Assembly (NCBI GenBank): GCA_043736155.1
Contig: JAYTDA010000071.1
Span: 1 to 8,820 of the forward strand
Reading direction: 5' to 3'
DNA from: JANNRR01 sp043736155
GTDB lineage: Bacteria; Pseudomonadota; Alphaproteobacteria; Rhodobacterales; Rhodobacteraceae
DNA length: 8,820 bases
This document shows positions 1 through 5,882 of this stretch, piece after piece. Under the pieces are notes generated by a model. The model was not told the DNA's origin. It searched no databases and was given only the letters and a program-made list of their open reading frames with translations. The first letter of the stretch is position 1, and each line of letters starts with the position of its first letter. The position numbers were made by a program, and so were the translations under genes.

Positions 1-702
1 ATAGCCGACATATTCGGTGGCGGGGCGGTCGAACAGGTCGGTCGGGCTGCCGGCCTGAATCACCTCGCCATGGTTCATCACGATCACGGTTTTGGCGAAG
101 GTCATCGCCTCGTTCTGGTCATGGGTGACCAGCACCATGGTCAGGCGATATTCCTCGTTGATCTGCTTGAGGATCTTGCGCAATTCGAATTTCTGCTGCG
201 GGTCGATCACGGTCAGGGGTTCATCCAGCAGGATCGCCGCGACATCATCGCGCACCAGACCCCGGCCCAGCGACACCAGTTGTTTCTGGTCCGCCGTCAG
301 GCTGTTGGCGGATTTGCGCAGGCTGGGGCCAAGGCCCAGCCGTTCGGCGATCCGCGCGACCCGCTTGGCAATCTGTGCATGGGGCACCTTGCGACAGACC
401 AGCGGGAAGGCCAGGTTGTCGGCCACGGTCATCGAGCGGTAGATCACCGGCACCTGAAACACCTGGGCGATGTTGCGCTGTCCGGTATCCCGCGCGGTCA
501 CATCCTGACCGTCGAACAGCACGCGGCCCTCGGACGGTCGGATCAGCCCCGAGATGATGTTGAGCATGGTGGATTTGCCGCAACCCGACGGCCCCAGCAG
601 CGCATAGGTCTGCCCGTCGGCCCAGGTCATGCTGAGCGGTTTCAGCGCGTAAGCACCCCCGGCGTAGGCATGGCCGAGGTTTTCCAGTGTGATCTCAGCC
701 AT
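1..702 (-). CDS. ABC importer ATPase, GlpT-like, degenerate signature motif (3' part cut by window edge)
   Basis: Cytoplasmic ATP-binding subunit of the importer. 234 codons are visible and the C-terminal regulatory domain lies beyond the left edge. The start is ATG at 702, overlapping the end of the preceding ATPase gene by 8 bases. Seen in the translation: Walker A GPSGCGKST (residues 37-45), Q-loop Gln83, Walker B ILLDEP (157-162) and switch histidine in VTHD (His194). The ABC signature is LTADQ (135-139) instead of LSGGQ, although the following helix (SLGRGLVR) is conserved. An LTAD-type signature is what I remember of GlpT, one of two ATPases of the Rhizobium leguminosarum glycerol importer; I cannot run an alignment here. 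With the neighbouring ATPase it should form a heterodimer in which this subunit supplies a complete Walker/His side. The ATPase family is certain; the substrate is inferred only. Confidence 0.93.
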   Translation of the reverse strand, partial: MAEITLENLGHAYAGGAYALKPLSMTWADGQTYALLGPSGCGKSTMLNIISGLIRPSEGRVLFDGQDVTARDTGQRNIAQVFQVPVIYRSMTVADNLAFPLVCRKVPHAQIAKRVARIAERLGLGPSLRKSANSLTADQKQLVSLGRGLVRDDVAAILLDEPLTVIDPQQKFELRKILKQINEEYRLTMVLVTHDQNEAMTFAKTVIVMNHGEVIQAGSPTDLFDRPATEYVGY

Positions 703-1744
703 GGTCCGCCCCCAGAAGCCGCCCGTCGGCATCGAACACCAGCGCCCGGTCAAGGTTCAGCACCAGCCGCAGCGTCGCCCCCAACGGGTGATCGACCACC
801 GCCTTTTCCTGCATGACCAAAGCCTGCCCGGCGCAATCCAGATGGGTTACGGTCTCCGAGCCTGACACCTCGGACAGTTCCACCCGGGCCTGCAGCGTGC
901 CGCCCAGCGCAATGTCGCGTGCGCGCAGACCCAGCGTGTAGCGGCCCGGCGGCAGGGTTCGCCGCAGATCCTGCCGGCCAAGTTTGCCAAGCGTTGCCCC
1001 CGCACCGTCCACCACCAGCGGCAGCGCATTCAGCGGCGGGTCGCTGACCACCTGTGCCGCCAACAGCGTCTGCGGGGCATCGTACACCTCGCGCGGGGCG
1101 CCGGTCTGCACGACGCGGCCCTCGGCCAGCAGCACCACACGGTCGCCCATTTGCAACGCCTCACGCGGGTCGGTCGAGGCATAGATGACGATGGTCTGCT
1201 GCTGCGCGCGCAGCAGGTCGATCAATTCCTCGCGCAGGTCTTCGCGCAGTTTGTAGTCGAGGTTCACAAAGGGTTCATCCAGCAGCAGCACCGGCGCTTT
1301 CTTGACCAGCGCGCGGGCTATCGCCACGCGCTGTTGCTGGCCGCCCGACAGCGCCCCGGGGCGGCGGTCCACCATCGCGCCAATGCCCAGGCGGCCCAGC
1401 ATGTCGCGCGCCGTGGAACGCGCCGCATCCCGGGATTGCCCGGCGCGGAGCAGCGGAAACGCCACATTGTCCAGCACCGACAAATGCGGATAGTTGATGA
1501 ATTGCTGCGTCACCATTGCCACCGGGCGCTGCCACGGCGGCAAGCGGCGCCAGTCCTGCCCGTCCAGTGTGACATGGCCCGCCGTGGGCACCAGCAACCC
1601 CGCGATGATCCGCATCAGCGTGGTCTTGCCCGCCCCGGTCCGGCCCAACAGCGTGGTCAACTGGCCACGCGCAAATGTGGCCCCGACGTCGGCCAGATGC
1701 AGGCTGCCGGCATCAGTCAGCGCCAGTCCCGCAACCTGCAACAT
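695..1744 (-). CDS. ABC importer ATPase, GlpS-like, lacking the switch histidine
   Basis: Cytoplasmic ATP-binding subunit of 349 residues, of the MalK/UgpC class with a C-terminal TOBE-like regulatory domain (about 240-345). The open frame runs further upstream, but I chose the ATG at 1744 (MLQVAG) because it overlaps the permease stop as TGATG and begins where the ABC domain begins. Motifs: Walker A GRTGAGKTT (34-42), Q-loop around Gln80-81, canonical LSGGQ (132-136) and Walker B LLLDEP (153-158). Where family members have THD, this protein reads STD (190-192), so the catalytic switch histidine is replaced by Thr191. The partner gene downstream shows the opposite defect: histidine present, signature lost. 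GlpS of the rhizobial glycerol importer is recalled to share the His loss. The gene is fourth of the intact genes in the operon and overlaps both neighbours. Confidence 0.94.
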   Translation of the reverse strand: MLQVAGLALTDAGSLHLADVGATFARGQLTTLLGRTGAGKTTLMRIIAGLLVPTAGHVTLDGQDWRRLPPWQRPVAMVTQQFINYPHLSVLDNVAFPLLRAGQSRDAARSTARDMLGRLGIGAMVDRRPGALSGGQQQRVAIARALVKKAPVLLLDEPFVNLDYKLREDLREELIDLLRAQQQTIVIYASTDPREALQMGDRVVLLAEGRVVQTGAPREVYDAPQTLLAAQVVSDPPLNALPLVVDGAGATLGKLGRQDLRRTLPPGRYTLGLRARDIALGGTLQARVELSEVSGSETVTHLDCAGQALVMQEKAVVDHPLGATLRLVLNLDRALVFDADGRLLGADHG

Positions 1745-2586
1745 CAGCGCACCGCCCCGGCAAGCCCGCCGCGCGACAGGTAACGCTCGACCACAAAGGC
1801 CAGCACGATCAGCGGCGCGACCGAAACCAGTGCCGCCGCCGACAGCGCCCACCACGGCGTGACGGAGGAATTGAGCGACACGATCGACACCGGCAACAGC
1901 TGGGTCTGGGTAAAGGTCAGCGTGAAGGCAAAGAAGAAGTCATTCCAGCCAAAGATCACGCAGAACATTCCCGCCACCACCAGCCCCGGAATGGCATTGG
2001 GCAAGATCACCCGCAGAAAGGTGGTCATCGGCGGGCAGCCATCCATCCAGGCCAACTCATCCAGACCGCGCGGGATCGAGTTGAAGAAATCCACCATCAC
2101 CCAGACGGCGATCGGCATCAGCAGCGCCACATAGACCAGGATCAGTCCCGGTAACGAATCCAGCAGACCCAGCGTGCCCAGCATCAGAAAGAACGGGATC
2201 GCCAGCACGATAGGTGGCATGATCCGCTGGCTGATGAAAAAGAAGGTGATGTCGCCATTGCGGATCGGCCCGGCGCGAAAGGTAAACCGCGACAGGCCGT
2301 AGGCCGCCAACGTGCCCAATACCAGAGAGATGGCGCTGGCCGACAGCGTGACGATCAGCGAATTGGCAAACGGCACCACCACATTTACGCCCCCCGGCCC
2401 GCCGAACAGCGCCCGCCACCCCGCGCCCGAGGGTTCATATTGCAGCCAAGGGATCCAGGTTGCCCCGCCGGTCACCCCGTTGGCATCCTTGAAGCTGGTG
2501 GTCAGTGCCCACAGAAACGGGAACACCACAACCACCGACCACAGCAGCACCGCCAGATATTTCAGCGCCAGATACAGGGTTTTCAT
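1744..2586 (-). CDS. ABC importer permease, MalG/UgpE type
   Basis: Inner-membrane permease of 280 residues, the normal length for the MalG-like half of a CUT1-type carbohydrate importer. The start at 2586 (MKTLYLALK) follows an AAGGA site with 6 bases spacing and overlaps the previous permease as ATGA; the longer open frame upstream only shadows that gene. Hydrophobic segments lie at about residues 9-30, 74-98, 112-137, 144-166, 198-222 and 246-267. The cytoplasmic EAA coupling loop, which docks on the ATPases, is recognisable at 174-196 (LDELAWMDG followed by LRVILP). It is translationally coupled on both sides. The family assignment is firm. The transported compound cannot be read from the permease. 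Confidence 0.95.
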   Translation of the reverse strand: MKTLYLALKYLAVLLWSVVVVFPFLWALTTSFKDANGVTGGATWIPWLQYEPSGAGWRALFGGPGGVNVVVPFANSLIVTLSASAISLVLGTLAAYGLSRFTFRAGPIRNGDITFFFISQRIMPPIVLAIPFFLMLGTLGLLDSLPGLILVYVALLMPIAVWVMVDFFNSIPRGLDELAWMDGCPPMTTFLRVILPNAIPGLVVAGMFCVIFGWNDFFFAFTLTFTQTQLLPVSIVSLNSSVTPWWALSAAALVSVAPLIVLAFVVERYLSRGGLAGAVR

Positions 2587-3449
2587 GCGCGGTCCTTTAC
2601 CATCAGCCGGACCAGCACCTTGGCGATGATCGTCAGCGCGACGGTCATCACGATCAGATAGGTCAGCGACAGGGCCGCTGAATAGCCGATCTGAAAGTCG
2701 CGCATGCCCCGGATGTAGATATAGTAGCTGGAGGTTTCGGTCGCCGTCCCCGGCCCGCCGCTGGTCAGCACATAGACGGTTTCCATGATCTTTGACGCCT
2801 CGATCAGGCGGATCAGGAATGCGCCCACCGAGATCGCGCCCATCATCGGGAACGTCACAGAAAGGAAGGTGCGGATCGGACCGGCACCGTCTATGCGCGC
2901 GGCCAGATACGGCTCGGACGGCAGCGATAGCAACCCGGCCAGCAGCAGCAGGAACATGAACGGCGTCCATTGCCAGACCTCGACGATCATCACGGCGGCA
3001 ACAGAATATCCCGCCTCTGACAGCCAAGGCTGCGCGCCGATGCCGATCGTCTCGAGTATCGGGTTCAGGGGGCCGAGGCTTTCATGGAATATCGTGCGCC
3101 AGATCACCGACATCACCACCGGTGTCGTCATCATCGGCACCAAAAACAGCACCCGGAAAAACCGCTGGGCCCGGATGTCGCGCCAGACCAGCAGCGCCAG
3201 CCCAAAGCCCAGAACATACTGGATCAGCACGGTCCCGACCGACAAGGTGGTCAGCCGCCCCAGCGCCTGCCAATAGCGGGCGTCTTCGAACAGGCGGCCA
3301 TAGTTATCGCCGCCGACCCAGTTCAGGCCGGGGTTGTAGGCGTCCCACGAGGAAAAACTCACCCGGATCGTAAAGATCAGCGGGAACAGGATGATCGCCA
3401 CCAGAACCAGAAGGCCGGGCAGCAGGAACAGGTACTTCTGGCGATACAT
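2583..3449 (-). CDS. ABC importer permease, MalF/UgpA type
   Basis: Inner-membrane permease of 288 residues that pairs with the MalG-type subunit encoded just after it. ATG at 3449 is preceded by AGGA with 6 bases spacing. Hydrophobic segments are visible at about 6-29, 68-89, 98-118, 148-174, 202-216 and 258-282. The EAA loop is at about 179-201 (EPYLAARIDGAG, then TFP). The short N-terminus, with a single helix before the first periplasmic loop, is typical of UgpA/LacF-like permeases and not of the longer E. coli MalF. It is the first gene after the hairpin-bearing spacer behind the solute-binding protein gene and overlaps the next permease by 4 bases (ATGA). It forms the transmembrane channel. 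Substrate unknown. Confidence 0.95.
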   Translation of the reverse strand: MYRQKYLFLLPGLLVLVAIILFPLIFTIRVSFSSWDAYNPGLNWVGGDNYGRLFEDARYWQALGRLTTLSVGTVLIQYVLGFGLALLVWRDIRAQRFFRVLFLVPMMTTPVVMSVIWRTIFHESLGPLNPILETIGIGAQPWLSEAGYSVAAVMIVEVWQWTPFMFLLLLAGLLSLPSEPYLAARIDGAGPIRTFLSVTFPMMGAISVGAFLIRLIEASKIMETVYVLTSGGPGTATETSSYYIYIRGMRDFQIGYSAALSLTYLIVMTVALTIIAKVLVRLMVKDRA

Positions 3450-3469
3450 CGTTGATCCTGTTGCGAAAT

Positions 3470-3493
3470 GGGCGGGGACTGTTGCCCCCGCCC
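3470..3493 (-). repeat. GC-rich stem-loop upstream of the permease genes
   Basis: A perfect 8-bp stem, GGGCGGGG (3470-3477) against CCCCGCCC (3486-3493), encloses an 8-base loop. On the operon transcript it lies about 20 bases before the permease start and is followed by ATTTCG, so there is no U-run of a strong intrinsic terminator. It is more likely an RNA-stabilising or partial-readthrough element that keeps the binding protein more abundant than the membrane subunits, as intercistronic hairpins do in many ABC operons. That function is inferred. Confidence 0.55.
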
Positions 3494-3560
3494 GATTGGC
3501 TTAGCGCAGTTCAGGCGATGACAGACTCGTCAGAACAGCTCTAGCCCGTTGTTTTGCCGC

Positions 3561-3600
3561 ATTTCCAGACGCCAAACCGGTGTCCAGTTGGGCTGGAAAT
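3561..3600 (-). repeat. Stem-loop directly after the binding-protein stop codon
   Basis: ATTTCCAG (3561-3568) and CTGGAAAT (3593-3600) form a perfect 8-bp stem. An inner CCAA/TTGG stem (3572-3575 with 3588-3591) follows after a small bulge. On the mRNA the structure begins 3 bases after the TAA of the solute-binding protein gene. It has no following U-run. Its position fits a barrier to 3'-exonuclease decay protecting the upstream cistron after processing. Confidence 0.5.
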
Positions 3601-3603
3601 GCT

Positions 3604-5133
3604 TTAGCGGTCTTCCAGCGCCACCACGTTGGCATAGGCCGCGCGGACCTTGTCGGCGCCGATCCGCTCGACAATTGCCGTCCATTCGGCGGCGACACCG
3701 TCCAGCGCCTCTTGCGCGGTCGCCTCGCCCGACTGCGCGCGCGCCACACCCGCAGCCATCGAGGACATGAACTCGCCCACCCCCGGCACGCGCAGATCGA
3801 ACACCTGGTTGGTATTGGTGTCGATCGCCTTCAGCGTATCGGTATAGGTGGTTGCCACGTTGGCGTCCCAGCCCAGCTCGGTCTGATAGAACGCCGGGTC
3901 GAAATGCGCTTCGCGGTAGGGGTTGACGCCAAAACGGCCGATCTGCAGGTCGGCCAGTGTGTTGGCCTCGTTGCCAAAGAAGCACAGATAGTCGAACGCC
4001 ATGTCCTGGCTTTGGCTGGAGGCGGCAACGGCAGACGACCAGCCCCAGGTTACATAGGGCGCGCGGTTCGGTTCGGCAAAAGCATCCCACACGTTGGTTT
4101 TGCGGTTCCAGACCTCTTTCGCCCCCGGCAGCAGGGCTGCGGCCACCTTGTTGCGGATCGGGCTGTCGGCCTGCATCGCCTGAATGAACGCATCATCCCA
4201 CGAATAGGACATCAGCGCCTGACCGCCGCCGAACGAGAATATCTCGTCACCCAGACCGAACGAGGTGCCACCGGGCGGCATCGAGGCCTGAGCCGCCACG
4301 AACAGCTCCAGCCCGCGCACCCAGCCGGGGGTGTTGACCAGCGGTGTCATGGTTTCCAGATCAAAGAAGAACCCGCCGGGCACGTCCGGATGCTTGGCAT
4401 AGGGGGCAACGCGGCTGATGAAGGCCGAGAACATCAGATCGTCGCGCTTGGTCACTTCGGCAGTGCCAAAGTTGGGCGCGCCGTCACCGTCCCAGTCCAT
4501 GTTGTTAAAGACGGCGGCAACCTCGTTATACTCCTCCCAGGTCGCGGGCACCGTCAGGTCGCGGCCGGTCGCCTCTTTGAACTTGGCCTGCATCTCGGGG
4601 TTGGCGAACACGTCGGAGCGGTACTTCAGATAGTGGCGGTCGCCGTCCATCGTGTAGTTCAGCATCTTGCCATCCCACGAGGCCACACCGCGATAGGTCG
4701 GCGTCACCGACTGCATCCCGGGGGCATCCTGATAGGCGGCGGGCACTTCGGCGAGGTAAGGGTTGAAATCCCCCAGCCAGAGCGAGCCGAAGAACAGCAC
4801 GTCATAGGCCGCCTGCCGGGTCTGGAACGGGATCATGATGCGCTGGAACAGATCGCCGAACGGCACATGCACCACGTTGACGGTGGCCCCGGTCAGTTCC
4901 TGAAACTGGGTGGCATGCAGGGCGGTCGGCTCGCCGATCACCGGGATGGCGTGGGTGATGATGTTCAGGGTGCGGCCGGTGTAGTCCTTGGCGTCAATTG
5001 ACGCGAACGAGCACTGCCCTTCGACATCGGCCTTGATGCCGTATTTGGTGTAATCCTGTGCCATGGCTGTCCCCGCAGCCATCGTCAGTGCAGTTGTAGC
5101 CCAAAGGCCAATAGCAGATCTGCGTTTCGTCAT
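3604..5133 (-). CDS. Periplasmic solute-binding protein of the ABC importer
   Basis: Secreted substrate receptor of 509 residues, extracellular solute-binding family 1. A Sec signal peptide is clear: MTKRR, a hydrophobic core to about residue 21, and a signal peptidase I site AMA|QD after residue 25. It has no lipobox Cys, so the mature protein should be soluble in the periplasm. The start at 5133 is supported by GGGAG with 6 bases spacing. The body shows typical lobes of this fold: TGRTLNIITHA near 52-62, FQELTGATVNVVHVPF near 77-92, and YDVLFFGSLW near 110-119. Residues 213-221 (DWDGDGAPN) match a DxDxDG calcium-loop pattern. Two Cys (41 and 384) could pair. At 509 residues it is longer than MalE-like proteins (about 400) and does not resemble GlpV as I remember it. 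The ligand is unassigned; polyol, alcohol or sugar is inferred from the ATPase type and the dehydrogenase relic just upstream. Confidence 0.92.
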   Translation of the reverse strand: MTKRRSAIGLWATTALTMAAGTAMAQDYTKYGIKADVEGQCSFASIDAKDYTGRTLNIITHAIPVIGEPTALHATQFQELTGATVNVVHVPFGDLFQRIMIPFQTRQAAYDVLFFGSLWLGDFNPYLAEVPAAYQDAPGMQSVTPTYRGVASWDGKMLNYTMDGDRHYLKYRSDVFANPEMQAKFKEATGRDLTVPATWEEYNEVAAVFNNMDWDGDGAPNFGTAEVTKRDDLMFSAFISRVAPYAKHPDVPGGFFFDLETMTPLVNTPGWVRGLELFVAAQASMPPGGTSFGLGDEIFSFGGGQALMSYSWDDAFIQAMQADSPIRNKVAAALLPGAKEVWNRKTNVWDAFAEPNRAPYVTWGWSSAVAASSQSQDMAFDYLCFFGNEANTLADLQIGRFGVNPYREAHFDPAFYQTELGWDANVATTYTDTLKAIDTNTNQVFDLRVPGVGEFMSSMAAGVARAQSGEATAQEALDGVAAEWTAIVERIGADKVRAAYANVVALEDR

Positions 5134-5163
5134 TTCGGTCTCCCTGTCATTATACGCCGCTGA

Positions 5164-5580
5164 TCACCGGATCAGGACGGCGCGTCCCTTGATCTTGCCG
5201 TGATGCCGTTCTGTCAGCGCGTGACTGGCGTCTGACGGTTTGTCATGTCTGGCGCGCAAATTGATGCACCCGCAGTCCGTCAGCGCCATTGGTTCGTTCA
5301 ACTTGACCGAGGTGCCGACCCGATCGACAGCGGGCGGCTGACTATCCTTGCCATGCTGCATGATCAGCGGCAGAAGGCCCGTCGCGGTCGGGTCAGTCTG
5401 CGGGCACCAGATGCCTTCGATGATCTGTCGGTCGGTCTGGCAGACGCCTGCCCCGCCGATCTGCACATTTCCAACGGTCGATGTCCTGATCTTGGGGTCA
5501 GCCCCATTGGTCACGGTCACCCCGGCGGAGGCGGAGACGGCAAGCGACGGGTCGCAGCTATGAAACACCTGAGCTTGCAT
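5164..5580 (-). pseudogene. Zinc-dependent alcohol dehydrogenase relic with large internal deletion
   Basis: An open frame of 138 codons that joins the two ends of a medium-chain zinc alcohol dehydrogenase. The N-terminal part matches the GroES-like domain: MQAQVFH at the start, ADPKI near 28-32, then VQIGGAGVCQTDRQIIEGIW, where intact enzymes read CxTDLHIIEG. The C-terminal part (from about LNEPMALTDCG to HHGKIKGRAVLIR) matches the last 50 or so residues of the family, normally ending GRAVLVP. About 200 middle residues, including the Rossmann NAD site and the structural-zinc cysteines, are absent, and the GHE motif is replaced by QHG. The zinc-ligand region keeps Cys but has lost His. No ribosome site precedes the ATG. 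The natural stop sits 30 bases before the binding-protein start, so this was probably the first gene of the ancestral operon. Homology is by recall, not alignment. Confidence 0.75.
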
Positions 5581-5660
5581 CTACATTTGCCATGGTTCTG
5601 TCCGGCAGGATTGGCGGCACCATCGTGAATTTATTCCGCTGCAACAACATTCAGCAAGTC

Positions 5661-5675
5661 TGCAAAAAGATCGCC
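5661..5675 (-). promoter_or_regulatory. Possible sigma-54-like -24/-12 promoter for the importer operon
   Basis: The minus strand reads GGCGATCTTTTTGCA: GG and GC separated by exactly 10 bases, with TTGCA at the -12 side. The -24 side matches TGGCACG only in GGC. Transcription would start near 5650, about 70 bases before the dehydrogenase relic and 517 before the binding-protein gene. A weaker sigma-70 alternative just downstream is TTGCTG-N16-AATAAA (about 5657-5630). The divergent regulator lacks GAFTGA, which argues against sigma-54 use. Confidence 0.3.
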
Positions 5676-5682
5676 GCGAAAC

Positions 5683-5697
5683 GTTCAGAATCTGAAC
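5683..5697. promoter_or_regulatory. Palindrome 1, candidate operator
   Basis: GTTCAGA-A-TCTGAAC is a perfect 7-bp inverted repeat with a single central base. It is nearly identical to the palindrome at 5789-5803 (13 of 15 bases). It lies immediately upstream of the operon-facing promoter candidate, centred about 40 bases before the inferred start, a position usual for an activator contacting sigma-70 polymerase. It is probably bound by the divergent Fis-HTH regulator. Confidence 0.6.
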
Positions 5698-5788
5698 ACT
5701 TATCGCCCCCGCAGGCATCCGCTGTATAGAAATGCAACAGATGACAGCCCATGATGCGGCCCGGGGCGGCTGTCACGCTGGCCCAAGT

Positions 5789-5803
5789 GTTCAATATCTG
5801 AAC
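5789..5803. promoter_or_regulatory. Palindrome 2, candidate operator
   Basis: GTTCAATATCTGAAC is a second copy of the element at 5683-5697, with outer arms conserved (GTTCA and TGAAC; one more pair, T5788/A5804, extends it). A further TGAAC half-site follows at 5805-5809. The centre-to-centre distance of 106 bp is about 10 helical turns, so both sites would face the same side of the DNA. It lies about 69 bases before the inferred start of the regulator gene and about 146 before that of the operon. Confidence 0.6.
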
Positions 5804-5830
5804 ATGAACGGCACGAATCATACCGCAACG

Positions 5831-5858
5831 TTGACAGCCGGTTGCGCGCATCTACGAT
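5831..5858 (+). promoter_or_regulatory. Sigma-70-like promoter of the regulator gene
   Basis: A perfect TTGACA -35 box (5831-5836) is followed after 16 bases by TACGAT (5853-5858), matching four of six -10 consensus bases including the key TA and final T. Transcription would start near 5865, giving a leader of about 18 bases that contains the ribosome site. A short inverted repeat (GCATC-TAC-GATGC, 5848-5860) overlaps the -10 box. Confidence 0.45.
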
Positions 5859-5871
5859 GCAAGTGCGTGGC

Positions 5872-5878
5872 AGGGAGG
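5872..5878 (+). promoter_or_regulatory. Ribosome binding site bearing on the regulator start
   Basis: AGGGAGG lies 4 bases before ATG 5883 and 10 bases before a second in-frame ATG at 5889 (the protein begins MAMD). Neither spacing is ideal, so initiation may be at Met1 or Met3. The difference is only two residues. Confidence 0.6.
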
Positions 5879-5882
5879 CCTG

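Noticed and set aside
218..1290. Repeated GGTTCATCCAGCAG at about 218-232 and 1271-1284
   Set aside because: Both copies encode the Walker B region (LLDEP) of the two paralogous ATPases, so the similarity follows from the protein motif and is not a DNA repeat element.
3580..5001. Long plus-strand open frame of 473 codons opposite the solute-binding protein gene
   Set aside because: Composition is His/Gly/Arg-rich with no domain resemblance. It is the antisense shadow of a high-GC gene with a clear signal peptide and family match.
5149..5154. Perfect TATAAT on the minus strand just upstream of the binding-protein gene
   Set aside because: It lies only 15 bases before the ATG, so transcription would begin inside the ribosome site, and no -35 box is found at 16-18 bases upstream.
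5245..5628. Plus-strand open frame of 127 codons in the divergent intergenic region
   Set aside because: The opposite strand carries recognisable alcohol dehydrogenase motifs; this frame has no family features or ribosome site.
5848..5860. Inverted repeat GCATC-TAC-GATGC overlapping the regulator's -10 box
   Set aside because: It has only 5-bp arms with a 3-base centre, a length expected by chance, and no second copy nearby. It is noted in the promoter entry but not called as an operator.
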